Assembly (NCBI RefSeq): GCF_905163445.1
Contig: NC_053190.1
Span: 7,008,501 to 7,072,500, forward strand
From: Pararge aegeria
Taxonomy: Eukaryota; Arthropoda; Insecta; Lepidoptera; Nymphalidae
Direction of reading: 5' to 3'
DNA length: 64,000 nt
Shown: positions 22,551-37,500 of the stretch, piece after piece
Layout: every line of letters starts with the position of its first letter
Numbering within the stretch: position 1 is the stretch's first letter
Notes under the pieces: model-generated
Seen by the model: only the letters and a program-made list of their open reading frames with translations
Told to the model about the DNA's origin: nothing
The model's database searches: none
Program-made: the position numbers and the translations under genes

Positions 22551-25500
22551 ATGGAGTTAAATAGTGAGAATGAAGACTTGCCGCAAAACATTGAAACTAA
22601 ATATCCTTTGCTTCAATTTGAGAAACAGATTTTTATCGATATCTTTGAAAAGGATGCTCTTGTTATAATTGCAAAGTAAGTAAAATATGCTGCACATACT
22701 TAATAAGAATAATAACAACATTTTATTTTAACGGTGTCTTTCAATGTGCTATATGATAATATTAGATAGGAATGATTTGTTTGTTAATTTGTACCTAGCT
22801 GTTGCCCGCGACTTTGTCTGTGTTGGTTGTCATGTTTTTAATCATCCCGTAGGAACTTTTCATTTGAGTAGTGTATTCTTCTTTTAGAAGTGTATATTTT
22901 TTGAATTTTTTTTTAATTCACTCAACAATTAGACTAAAATATCTAAAAACAACTCTTTTGATTAGGTGTTGCCCTTAAATGGTAGTTTGTTGTTAGAATA
23001 TATTTAAAACTGATGCAGCAGGAAACTGGATTCAATTGCCTTTTTTTTTTCAGAGGGCTTAGTTATAATGCTGTGGTTGCTAATTTATTGTGGGTGCATA
23101 AGGATCCAGGCAATTTAGTTTTAGTACTTAATAGCAGTGATCATGAGGAAAAATTATTCACGGAGAAATTCAGATTAACTGTTTTACCTAACACAGGAGC
23201 TGAGAGGCAAGTTAACATAATTAATCTTAAAATATCTATGAATCTTAGTATAGAAAAATACAGCTTCTGTAAATAATATACTTATCAATATACTACATCA
23301 AAAAACACCTCACTATCTATCTGCAAAGTAAGCGTAGCTTGTGTTATGGTTACTAAAATGGCTGATGAATAATATACATAAATAATTAATATACCGATAA
23401 ACACCCAGACACTGAAATAACATTCATGTTAATCACACAAACATTTTCCAGTTGAGAGAATTGAACCTTAAGCTTTAAACTCAAAAAGCAGGGTGTATAT
23501 GCAAATCAGCTGTTTGTATGTTTGAGTTTCGAAAAGTCCATACAGTCATTTTATTGAATTTTTGGCCTGGCTTTAATCATATATGATTTATTAAAATCTA
23601 TTTTATTAAAATATGCAAAATTTCATTTTAAACAAAAGAAACAATGAAGTGTTTAATTAAATACTTACTTTAAAAGGACTGCTAAATATTTAACATCTTT
23701 GTGAAGTTAATATTATTTCTAACAATTTCAGGGAAAAAGCATATTTAGAGGGTGGTGTATACTTTGTATCAACAAGAATTTTAGTGGTTGATCTTCTGAA
23801 AAACCGTGTCCCGGTGAGCAATATAACTGGCATTGTGGTTTTGAGAGCTCACACTGTACTTGAATCATGTCAGGAAGCTTTTGTGTTGAGATTGTTTCGA
23901 CAAAAAAATAAGGTTGGTGCTTTTATATATAATATGTAAACATTATAATCCACTTTTCTTTAAAAAGTTGACACTTGGCATATGGTTAGTTATGCAAAAC
24001 ATCATCATCATCCTCAACCTATTAATTTCCCACCAATGGGCATAGGTCTTCTTTGTTGTAGATACGAGGATGTTAGTGCATACACCCATGATATACACTT
24101 ATCCAGTGGAAGGTTGTAATGATCATTATCAAAGATTAGAGATAGCCTAGTTTTAGGGCTTGGGTTTTCCATTCTTCATTTTTCAAAACAATGCTATTTA
24201 TTAAATTATACAATGTAGTAAACTTTTTCATTTTGTTACAGATTGGGTTTATTAAAGCATTTTCTAATTCACCAATTTCTTTTACCTTTGGATATCATCA
24301 AGTGGAAAAAGTTATGAGAGCACTATTTGTCACTGAGCTGTTCTTGTGGCCAAGGTATAACATAATTTTATAAACACATAGTATATAACATATTACATTT
24401 TACTGGTTTTTTTTTTGTTATTTTTTGTTTCAATTGAACCAAATTGCTCTGTAACAATCATTGAATTAAGAACATACAGAATCCTCATTCAGCCATTATT
24501 GTACGTAAAGCAATAGTGTACACTGTACAGTGTGTAGCACATGTCTCAATTTACACCGGTGGAATGTTTTTCCAACGATTTGTCTAAAGTTAATACAAAT
24601 TCAGCTCATCTAGCAAAATTGATGAACCCGTTTTGATTTTAGGAGGTAAAAGTGTATGCTTTTTTGTTTAAGACACTAATCTCGTGACAGTTCCACCCCT
24701 AAAACATCTAGTGACACCTCGCTTATTTACATGTAATGTAATCAAAAGTGCTATCTATGTGACTATTTGAATTGAGAAATATTTGACTTTGACTTGAAAA
24801 TAGAACTCATGAACTCTTTCAGATCTTTCTATTTTATGGTGAACGTTTCGAACATTACTATAAATACACATTACATTAGTATTAAAATAATTACTGTCAA
24901 CTGCTAAATGGTATAAAGCAACTCGTTTGTTGGATAAACCAATTTAAAGTGGAGTGGTTTTGATTGCTTCAATATAATAGTTGTGTACACGGTTTTTTAT
25001 GTTCTTAATTCTGTGGTAACAGTAACTCAATTTCGTCACTATTTTCAGTATTGGAAATAAATTTCTTTATATCAATTCAAACAAATAAAAATGGCGATAA
25101 ACGCTAGTTCTTGCGTCACGTTTATGCAACGTTCCCAAAATCCGAGAGACCCTATGTTATCAGTCACGATTATGATCTTTAAGTCTCATAAAGTTCTTTC
25201 TAGCGATAGAAATCTTTAAAACAGATTGTTTACAGCCTTGTAAACTTACAAGACTAAACAGAGAGTGAACCAATCAATGGCGTTACGGATCACGTGAACT
25301 TTAGATGACCGATTGGCTCAGTGGGCAGTGACCCTGCTTTGTGGGTTCAATTCCCACAATTGGGGCTGATGGCGATGTGTGTATTGTCGTAGTATATTTA
25401 TTTGTTTACAAAAAAAAAAGTTTTCTATTTTTGTAAAATGTTAAAATATGATATATATAATATATGAATGTAGTGATATTTGTGATACTGTCATGTACCC

Positions 25501-28500
25501 TTCTATGTAAAGCGTTCATCCATTTAGCCAAAATATTATTTATTAACTAACTATATTGTGCTTTTTAGGTTCCACGGAGCAATAATTAAAAGTCTTAAAA
25601 GCAGACAAGCTGAAGTGATAGAGTTGCATGTCCGCCTCACCACAAACACGAGCCTCATACAATCGTGTCTACTTGATATTATGAATTATACGGTTAAGCA
25701 GCTAAAGAGCATTAACAGAACGTTGGATATGCAAGTAACTTTGTTCATAAAACTATCAAATCACGGAAAGTTCCAATCAATTTTCCTTTTATACAACGGT
25801 TAAAGCCTTCCATCAGACAAGACCAGAGAAAATTTAATATTAAATTCTTTTTTAAATATTATACATTCCCAAATTTCGCCTGCCGGGAATCTAGCCCAAG
25901 ACCTGCTACTTAAATTCACAGCATTCAAAAAGCTGCTCAAGCTTGCTTAAATGTATAATTCAATACAATGACTGCAGCTTTAAAGATAATTATTATATTT
26001 CCACGGCCCGTGTCTATAATTATCACCATTCAGTCTTGCCCTGTAAATTTATGTGTACATTTTCAATAATTGTTATTCAAAATAAGTGGCAATCGGCAGC
26101 TTGTCTGAGCAAGGAAATAGGAAAGCCAAGGCATAGGAATTTATACTGTCTCCGTCTGTCACTGTGTCAGAATCACCCTTAGCTTATTAAAGTCCTACTG
26201 TTGGGCACAGCCCTCCTCTCTGAATGGTTGTACAGTTTTTAGTGCACTGAGCCACCACGTTGCTCTAATGCGGGTTGGTGGGTTTTACTATTATTACAAG
26301 TAAGTAATCTTTACCGGACTTAAAATGCTCGGCACGGAGGTTGACACCGCTAATTTCCAAGCTCAACAATGGTTTTGAGAATTCTTTAACAGAAAACCAT
26401 ACCAGATACGCTATCCGTTGGTATACTACGAGGCTCGCTGTTTAAATTGTTGGATACGATATCTGACAATCCCATATTCTGCCATCTTCTTCCTCTCTCT
26501 TTCTTTTTGGCGACGATATCCAGCAAGCAATGGGAGCTCACATCTTCTTCCTCTGTCTTTCTTTTTGACGACGATATCCGGCAAGCAATGGGAGCTTTAT
26601 GTACAAGAGTAGCAACAGACAAAGTATAATGGAGATTGTGGAGGAAGCGTTTGCAACCGAAATAAAAACTATTTTATTTTATGAATGTGGAATTATTACA
26701 TTTTAGGAAATAACTACGGAAAACTGTATCACAAAGAAATTTCACAAGATTTTACAGTCCCAGCTAGATTGTGTCTGGCATCAACTTAGCACAAGAACTA
26801 AGGAATATATCCAAGACTTGAAAGTGTTAAGAACAATGATACTGTAAGTATATACATAACAGAGAAACCTAGAAATAATTGAAAACCTTAATTAACTTTA
26901 ACTAAAGCATTTAATTAAGAAGGGATATAAAAATCGAGCGAATGAATATGGCAAACATTAATGAGATACTGCTATACATAATCAAACAGCATAAAGGAGA
27001 ATGCCGGATGTAGTATAGGATTTGGTTTCACATAGTACTTACAAGGTGCCTTCTTGGAATTTATCTAATTTTGAAGGGTTTAATAATTATAATACATTAC
27101 CAAAACATTAAAACACTAGTTCGGGTTTCAGAGTTACATGCAAATGAAGTTCGTGAATTAAGGTTATTTTTGCACATGCGATTATTGTACCTACCTATTG
27201 ATGGTACTGTTTCAATATATAAGAACCCCTAACCTATTTCATTAAAAGATTTTATAACCGTCGAAGAGGATTGGGATTTGAGAGGTTGTTTTTTAAAAAT
27301 AAAAACTTAATTTTTGATACCAATTTAAATGAGGCACTTTGGTGCCTCATTTAAATTCCGTGTTCCGGCATTCTCCTTTATGTTTACATAAAATTTACTT
27401 TAACAAAATAAAAAAATTAAATACAGAGTGGGTGTCTATAAAAAGGGCATTTTCGAATTTAGGTTAGATTTATAAATTACATTGGTAAATATTAATATAA
27501 TATTTACACTGACACTTTGGTTTTTTTGGGTGATTAAAGATGGCCGTTGCTACATTACATTCGCACACTCAATATTTCAGTGAGCCATATTCATAGTAAC
27601 AATAATGTTAATATTAATTCAAATTCACTTGTTTAAATAATACCCAATTGAAAATACGATTTAGCCTTAAAATTATTGTTTCAGAAATCTAATACACGAT
27701 GATTCGGTATCCTTCTATGCTTTAGTGAATAAATACAGGACACCTGAATATGCGAAAGTTAATTCAGGTTGGATACTCCTAGATTCTGCAGAGACCTTAT
27801 TTCGTTTGGCGAAATCTAGGGTCTTCAACAGCAAGTTTGGTAATTATTTAAACACTTACACTGTTGGTACAATTTGAATCATTTTTATGAAGGTATTTTG
27901 CGCGGTGAGGACCTGTTTACGGCATAACTAAAGTTATGGAAACTTTATTGGTCTATGTGATACAAAAATACGGCATTACTTTTATGTATAATTATACTGT
28001 TTGTTTCCCTTGAAAAGCTAATAAATAAATAAATAAATAAATAACTGTTGTAACGGCTGTAACGGTTTCTACGTGTAGTCGTACCGGAACTCTTAACTAC
28101 TTGCAAAACTTTGTAGGTTACTACATTTTTTTTTATGACGTATAGTTCTCTGATACAACTAAGCTAACTCAATAGTAACAAAGCAAATGTGACAGAGATC
28201 TTCAAGTAAGAGATACCTTATCTAATTAAAAAAAAGATTTGACTAAGATAAACGAAATATATACTATGTAGTCAACTGAATTAATTAGACAGGCTATAAG
28301 ACATATTTTTTTATTTCGACGAGACATTTTTATTTTTTTATATTAATAATTTGTGGGCCAAGCAGATGGATACCGGATGGATGTAAACAGCAAGGAGCTC
28401 GTCCTGAAACATGCCGCCCTGTGTCCATCAATTTAAGGCGTAGGACCGGAACACAGTATTGCTGCTTAGCGGCAGAAATAGACATGGCGATAATACTTCC

Positions 28501-31500
28501 CCGGACGAGCTCTGACACATAAAAAGCTTTACTACTACCGAAAATTTCTTTTTGAAATTTGATATTTCATGAATATTAGGTTTCTAATAAAGGTTCATAA
28601 TTCTATTTTCGAAAAATACTATAGTAGTATTAACACTACACTATGTTATTTCTTCAACATATCAGTACCTATTGCTGTCTAAATACAAATGTTATGTTAC
28701 AAAAGTTATTAATTTCCATAGAGTTCGATCCGGAGCCATCACCAAAATGGAAATGTCTGTGTGATTTGTTAATAGACGAAATTCCAGAGGAAGTAAAGAA
28801 AGCCCGAAACGGTTCCTTAAACAATACAAAAATACTTATCCTATGCAACGATAACAAGTCATGCAGTCAACTAAACCATCTCCTGACAATGGGGGAGAAC
28901 AAATATCTATTTTACACAGCTTTAAGGAGGGATTTAACTATAAACTCGGTTGCATGGAAGTACAAAAAGTTAAATAAGCCAATAAAATCGGATGAAAAGA
29001 CCAACACCCGAAAAGATACAGAAAATACAATCGAACAAGATGACGAAGATAGCGATGAATTGAATAAGTCTAATTACGTATTAACATTATCTCAAATGGC
29101 GGCCAGCGATTCACTGCAGAAATCAAAAGCAATCAATGAGAGTATGTTCGAGCCTATTTCACAGGTATTAAATGTATATTCTTTACTAGCTGTTGCCCGC
29201 GACTTTATCTGCGTTTGATTTTGTTTTATGTGGCATTAAATTTAATTGTAGTTCTAAAAAAAATTTAAGTATTCAGTCAAGCCTTCATTTAAGGCTTTGC
29301 TGATGTCCGCTGAGGAGTTCTGTCCTCTATCTCCAACCACAGTTTAGGCAAAATTAAACACATATATAGTACAGAAATAATTATTTAAATCGCTTATGAT
29401 TTGTCGGAGTTGTGGTGTAAAATCGTCAAACACTTTCATCCCCAAAAAGTATCCTTTATTACTTCTAACACTTCCAAGAATACGTATACAAAGTTTCATG
29501 AGGATCGGTTTAGTAGTTTTTGCGTGAAAGCGTAAAAAACAAACTTACATCGACATTTATAATATTAGTAGTGATTTTTGACTGTCACTTCGGATTTAAA
29601 TTAATAACCTTGTATTTTTTTCATAAATTAAGTTTAAAAAAACGTAAATTTGTTTTTTTTCATAACAGTAAATTTTAACTCAACACACTGCACTAGATAT
29701 TATCTCGATGATTGAATCAATGGTTGGGAAAGCACTGGCCACTAAGATACGGGATTTCAGCATTAAAAAGATTTATTGTACTGAGTTTTTGTAATAAATA
29801 TTTTCTCCTTCTATTTCTATTCTCTATTTTTCGGTGATTAATATATTAATGTAGTCAGTAAACTAAATTATTCATCTATTCTAGATAGAGAACTTAGACA
29901 TAACGCAATTGGAAACAGAGAGGCCAATAATCTGCATACAAACATTCAAACAAAACGGTAATCACTTTTCCCTCGGACAAACCTTGGAGGTATTACGTCC
30001 TGAATACATTATTCTGTACCACAGCGACGTTTCAGCAGTTAGGCAAATTGAAATTTTCGAGACTAATAAGAAAGATGATGAGCCAAAATCAAAGGTTTAT
30101 TTCCTGATTCACGATAAAACAGTAGAAGAACAGTCGTATCTGACATCGCTGAGACGGGAGAAACAAGCGTTTGAGCTGCTAATACAGACAAAAAGTGTAA
30201 GTTATTAATTTCCTGAGATATTTTTTTCTAAGACATCCTTTACATACTTATTACGTAATACCCTTATTAGTATTACTTTGCGGTAAAGAAAATCAGGCAT
30301 GGAGCCTGAGAATTCGCTATAAAATTCTCTAAGATGTACATATAAAATGTATGTGTATGTATTTATTTACACCTAAATATTATATTTTGTAGTGTAAATA
30401 TTTATAATAGTAGTAGTTAAATTATGATTATAGTATATGTATTTGTATTCTGCTCCTTTACCCTTTATCATTTCATTTATTTTCCCCAAGGGATGTCTGG
30501 AAGAGATTGCTTTAGCAACAAAACCGCCTTTGCATACCAATGTTTGTGTAAATATTATTTCGATATAATATATGTGTTGTTTTTAATGTAAGTTTCTGAG
30601 TGCAATAAAATCTTACTATCTATCTATCTAAAAATGTATAAAGCCCACAAATTCGCACTTGGCATAATTTCTTCTAAAAGGAGACCCGCAGGGTGATTAC
30701 GTATCTCGCGACAGGTTTGCGACGGTCGTAAATCTTGCAATCACTGCTGTCAAACGTCACTTTTGTTTATTTATTGTATGGAAAAGTGACGTTTGACAGC
30801 AGCGATTGCAAGATTTACGCCTGTCGCAAACCTGTCGCGAGATACGTAATCACCCTGCCGTGCTTTGTAGTACTCCGGAAATGGGTTGATAATGATAATT
30901 TAGATTAAAACACTTCAGCAATGTACATTTTTAATACTGCCCTTGTATGCTGAGACTGCGGTTCCCAGGTCATCAAACCTAATTTGGGTTAACGGGACAC
31001 CCTATATTATTGAGGATTTAGTGTCAGTATTAAAAAAGATACGACAAAAAATAGATTGTAACGTCAAACTTTTTTGATTATTACCGGTCACAGTCTACTC
31101 ACCTGCGCTCGTCAACGCTCGGCGCTTGTTGGTTTGCGAAATGTCAAAAGCCTAATAAAAGTCGGACAAACCGGACACGGCTTGCAATCAAAAAGCCTAA
31201 CTAATTCCGGCTTCATCCGGAGACCCTAGTCCTATTGTAACTTATAAATTTATCAAACTTAACTTTGGAGTTTCGTTAATCTATCAAAGAACGCGGTTAT
31301 CAAATTTTTACTTTACAGTTCCATTAAATATGCTATACTAGCGACCCGCCGCGTCTTCGCAATGTTGCAATGTAGATACTAATGTTTGGAGTAAACAATA
31401 ATACAATTGTGTGCGTGGGCACAGTGCCTAAAAAACATACTGAAGCTACACAGGTGTCAAAGTTCAAGTGAATGACGTAACTTTAACACCACCTCCTTTT

Positions 31501-34500
31501 ACAATTTTTATTTTTTAATAAAATAGCTCAGTTTATGAAGATTAGAAGGACATTGACTTTACATTGACTTATAATTTTAGAGCAATCATTCATCTTCGTC
31601 AGTAGCTGAGTCGTGGCAGATAAGTATAAATTGTGTTATTGACCGGGAAACGTAAAACACATGCTTAAGCTAAAGCGCAGTTAATATTTCCAAATCAGCG
31701 CCAGTAGGCATTGGAACTAACCTGGGAAGTGTAAAGAATATTAGTGAGATGGACAGATTATTTATATTTTCAGGTAATGGTAGTCCCTTCATACCAGGAT
31801 GGCAAGACAGAGGAATATTTCAATTTAAATGTGGAGGAAGAAGATGATTCTGTGGACACTAGAAAAGCAGGTTTGCATTGGAATACTATGCCACAAAATT
31901 GGTTTTACATATATATCTCTCAAAACTCATTAGTAATCTGGACTTATTAAACTTTAATCAACTGAATCCAAAATAAGATTCTTTTAATCGTCAGTATAGT
32001 CGGAAAAATGTAATAGGCCCGTTTTGACATTTGTGCAAGACCATAGAATGTAACTTGGAACGAAACTGAAAGAAACAAAAAAATAAAAATCAATTACATA
32101 CAGTGTTTTAAAAAATACGTAAATTTTTTTGGGACGTTAAATAATATGAAAGAATATATCGCGAGTATTCTTTTTGCGCTTACTTCATAGTAGCATGCAA
32201 TTTATAATTGTTGCGAAACGTTCCGAAAACAGTTACGTTCTCAGTCTTTTTTTTTTTATACTAGAGCTGTAACCATTTTTTTACTGAATATCGAAATTAA
32301 ATATGGTGTAGTTATCTTTACTGCAAAGAATAAGCTTGGTTCTCAAAATGGGTTCTAAATAATGAGTCTGAGTTGATGTGTCTGACCAAGCGGCACATGA
32401 CTGAAGCGTCCCCGCGCGCACTGCGCAGTTTTTCGTTCCTCATCTTGTAAAGTTGACTGTGCGCTCGTTTAAGTTTGATATATATTGTTTACTATTACGT
32501 TAACTATGGCTCTTCTATTTTGGACATTAATTTAAACATAGTGATTTGACTCGATTTTTGTGTTTGTTGTTATATGGTACTAACTCTGTTTCAACATGTT
32601 GAAAAGTCGACGTATAATCAACAGCCAGTCACGCGTATTGGTTGTGGAGTTAAAGGAATACTTTGAACGAACGAACACTTTACAATACATAATAATATCA
32701 ATCAAGTACTGATACAAACTTGAATTGATTTATCGTGAGTATCGAGTACAGAGTCTTATGGTTCCATAACTAGTTACGTCGCGATGACAAATGTCAAAAC
32801 GGGCCTATTACATTTTTACGACTATAGTAGGCATACAACCTTATTCCTCACAAAAAATACATTTTATTTTTATCTTATTAAAACATTGCGCTTCACGTTA
32901 TTTGGACGAATAGTTAGGAGATAACAAAAAAGTTAAAGACTTCGTTCGTGGCGCTCGATCACCCGGCTTGCACTTTACTGTGGCTGAATGGTAAGTTTAT
33001 GCCTATGAGTACACGATCGTTAAACTATTTATAACATACTACCCTGTTAACCTTTGCGCGAGCAAAACCGCGGGGAACAGCTAGTCCAAGTGAGGAGTGT
33101 ACGATTTAATTTAGCTTACTTTAAATGTGTTTCTGATTTTTTTATTGGAAATTTTTGATCACAGGTGGGCAAGTTAAACGTACGAAGGAGAAGCCGGTCG
33201 TTATCGTAGACATGAGGGAGTTCCGCTCCGATCTGCCTGCTCTGTTACACAAAAAAGGCATCAACATCGAACCAGTAACTATAGCTGTGAGATACTTATT
33301 ATTATCGTACCCCACTATAATACTAATATTATGTTTTTTTTTTCTTTATTCTTTCTCATAGGTAAAAGGCAAAGGTATATCACCGTCCAGCCATGTCTTT
33401 AGGTTTTATATTTTGAAATTGTAGATTGTGCTTCAAGGACATTAAATGGTTTTCATAACTGAGTTACACTCTGCTTTTCGTTTCGATTGCGAGGTCAGAG
33501 GTTCGATTCCTGGGTCAGATCCAAGTTAATATTTCAATGAAGTATAAAATGGGTTTTATCACCGAATTTGGCAGTTTTTTATTTCGATTACAAAGCAGTA
33601 AATATTGTAAATGATAATAATTATTTCTAAAAAAGAAAAAAAATCCATACTCATAATAATACATAGAATAGATTTAAAAAAAACCGCTACATAGTAGATA
33701 CATAAAGATTATATAATAATAATTATATATTTCCCATAGGGAAAAGGAATCACAGATACAAATACCATAACTGAAAATAGAATAGGTTTAAAAAAATACT
33801 GCATACTATAAGTTTCGTGATTTCCCGCCAATTGTTCATACTCTCCTGAGCACAGACTACATAAAAAAACCACGCGTGGAATGATAATGAGCGGACTATA
33901 CCTATTACGTTATGACTTATGTTCTTGTCGTTGACATTTTAATAAGAGTAGCTAGAAAAAAAGTAAATCAAAAAATGTAACAAACAACGTAGTATTTATA
34001 TACTCTTTTGATAAAAAAAAAGTATCTTCACCTAAAGGTTAGGTATGCCTTAATATAATCAACAATAGTAGACCCCAGAGATTTTATGCACAAGTGCATA
34101 ACATGAGTTTTAGTCCGCCTACACATACCCTAAAGTATGTTTAAAAAAGTATTATTTATCTCCGGCTCATATTTAGGGCCACTGATTCAGCAAGTATCGA
34201 TGCGTGCATACGTAGAGAACGTTGTTATCTCATTTTTCGCGATACACTGAGTACTCAAAAATTAAAAATTACACCCATAATTTCCGATATAAATGCTATT
34301 TATTTTTTTACTGTAGGAATTGGATAGCGTTTCTTCTTCACATAGTTTTCGTGGACTTGTCACCTACCATAGTTGTGTTATTGACTGCAGATCGGCGACT
34401 ATATTTTGACCCCTGACATATGCGTGGAGCGTAAGTCAATATCGGACCTCATCGGGTCCCTGAACTCTGGGCGGTTGTTCGCGCAGTGCACGCAGATGTG

Positions 34501-37500
34501 CCGCAACTACAGTCGACCCATCCTGCTCATCGAGTTCGACCAGAACAAACCCTTCAACTTGCAGGTACGTTAACAGATCTATGCCCGTTTTCACTAAACC
34601 TAGGAATCGCCTAAATCGAATGTCTAATGATTGAGTCGACGTCTATAGAAAAAAAGTTTCACCTACTCTTAGGTAATAGCTATTGGTCAAAGATGCATGC
34701 CTAGGAATAGCCTTAGATTAGGAGTCACTTATTTAGGCATCGCCTTGTTGGCCGTTAGTGAAAACGGGCACTATACTCTAGGTGGAACCATAATGCGCTA
34801 TTTGCTTTGGGGTTAATCACCCGAATATTGCGAAGTGTTAGGTTTATCCATAAAAAGTGAATAGCGAATACGCGTATCAGTCGACTTGTAGGGTTTAAAC
34901 CGTAACCACGCTGGTTTAGTGGGGATTAGTTGACTTTAATTGCCTTTGAACTAATGAACATTATCGGGTACTCTCAGGCAAATTACTCTCAAGTAATTTC
35001 TCCACCACATCTCCGTAAAGTCTAAACGGATTTAGTGCGAGAAAAAAAAAATAGAGACTTTACATTAGAAGTTCCACAACATAGTTCTTAAGTTGTTTAT
35101 GTATTTTTTTTTTTTGGTAAGGAACCTTTTTCAGTTTGAAAATTAACTTCCAGGGCAGCTTTGTAGTATCGACCGACCTGGATGGTGCTGATATACAGCA
35201 AAAATTGCAACTTTTAACGATTCATTTTCCGAGACTGAAACTAGTCTGGTCACCAAGTCCTTACGCTACCGCAGAACTGTTTTATGAACTGAAAGTAAGT
35301 AATCAGCATATGTTACACACAGGATTATCTCTGTTAGTGATGGGACCAGTATTCATGTATTACTCGGTACTCGGCATACTTGGCAGTTTTGTAAGTACTC
35401 GTACTCGGCCGAATAGCTCGGTTTAAATTCCAAGTTATTCGGCTAAGGATGAGTAGATAGCGAGATATGATACGAGACGTATTAAACTTGCTTGCGTACC
35501 ATATACGAGATTATACTAAACTTGAATAAAAGACGCTTTAGAACCGTATACCAGATGTACTAAACTTGCGCAAATAAACGAGACATACTAAACTATCACA
35601 AAAGAAACTTGCTACCTGTCGGCGACTAGCTTTACCTTAAATTAGAATAATTAATATAAGCAGGAAGAGTAGTAGAAATGATGATTATAAGCTATTAGCA
35701 TTTAAGATATTTTGGTAAGATAGATATTATTTAAATGTTAGAACGAATGATTATTTAGTAATAAGATTAGATTGTGTTAGAATTGTTACTAAATAAAGAG
35801 ACCCCGAAAGGTTTTATTGGCGGTTGGACACATTGACGCTCGATAGCTCACGACGAGTTCTCGACCGGGAATCGTATATAAATAGGCCACTCTGGCCGAC
35901 CGCCAATGAGTCGACCCGGAGCATTGAAACTAGAAACATCTCGTCTTTTATTGTGAAGAACATCCTGAAACCTCAAAAACGGTGTCGCTACCCCCACCAC
36001 GGGCTACGACTACCTGAACACGGTGGAACTCACGACCGGAGTGCGTAGCAGACGGGCGCCGACCAGCGCACGAGACAGAGCTCCAACTCTGTCTCAGAAC
36101 ATAAGGCAGGGTTCTTATACCTGCCTTATTTCGCGCCTCGTCACCCAGTGGGACACGTTCCCTTGGCGTTGGTTCGGCATAAAACGCCGACGCGCCGCAA
36201 CAGTTGGTCCTTCGAGCCGGATATTTTGATGAAGAATTCCTGTCGTGGGGAGAATTTGAAGCTTGAATAGGGATCTGGAGAGATGCCTCTCTCTAGGTCA
36301 ATGAAGGATGTGCTCCGCGCGGCCTCTCAGCGAGAAGAGAAGGCGATTACGCGCAGAACACAGGAGACATCAGAACACATAGCAACAGATTCTTCGCGAA
36401 CTCAATCACCAGGAGCCACCGGGATGAATATCAATGTCTCCAGAAATACAGGGGAAGATCGACTCAAGCAGCAGACCGCTGGGAAAGAACTGACAGAGCG
36501 AAAGAACCTTCTAGAACAAGAGGCCATGAAGAACAGTTCTGTAATGACTGTGGTGCCTGGAGGTTCAGTTCGCGCGAAATCATTTCGGTTCAAGAAATCT
36601 GCAGCCAGGCTTCGCGAATTAGAAGCAGAAGAAGAACTGCTGCAAATAGAACTGAGACTAGCTTGCATCAGGCTAGAGAAAGAACAGATTATGGATGATG
36701 AAGACGATTATCTGAAGGAGGAACCTGCCTCGGAAGAAATATCAGTCCCAGCCCAGAAATGGATGGAGACTTCTTCTTTGACCGAAGTCAAAGATGAAAT
36801 CTCTGGGCAACTGATGGAAGACTCTCAAGGACCGGCTGTAAAGAACGAACATCCTGCAGAAACTACAGCTCAGGCTCATATTACAGCTGGCGCTAGAAAA
36901 CAAGCACTTGAGAGTCACACGACTCCAGCAGCAAGACGATCTCCTCAAGCTCATCATCAACTTAATCAAGAGCTACCATATTACGATGGAGATAGCTCAG
37001 AATGTACGGCTTTCGGAGTAGTGTACGATGACACTTCAAAGTCGTACAGACCGACGCAGAAAATGACGAGATTAAGAAGAGTTTTAAAAGGAGCGGCAAG
37101 AAATACATTCCTGAGCTTGTTTTGCTCAGGTGCTACTCCAGATCGAGATATGAAAGCTCTTCAACGTCGCCGTGGAAGACAAGATTCACTTGTGATGAAA
37201 GAACTGGATCAGATTAAAACCCTTCAAAACATAGAAGAGAATCCAGTCATAGTGCGAGAACTAGTTAAGAAGTTGGCATCGTATCTAGAGTTCAAGTGGA
37301 ACGATGCCCAGGAAGACCAAGAACCAGCAGGTCTCGAATTGATGGCAGAACTTCTCAACAAGCAAGCAGGCATGTGCGGAGCTTACGCACCACTTGCGAA
37401 AAAGAAGCAGCCACGCGAACACGGATTGACACACACTGAAATTGAATCGTACCAAGAGGACAACAACTACAAAGAACGAGGAAAGAAACTGACGGTCCAC

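Noticed and set aside
26386..26622. overlapping frames on both strands near 26400-26630
   Set aside because: They arise from the 58-bp tandem duplication in an XPF intron and show no family features.
33490..33525. tRNA gene or SINE head
   Set aside because: Contains GGTTCGATTCC, a B-box match, but no A box, stem or SINE body nearby.
35824..36048. 74-codon frame repeated at 37839-38063 as a protein
   Set aside because: It lies inside the LTR and is identical in both because the LTRs are copies; nothing suggests translation.
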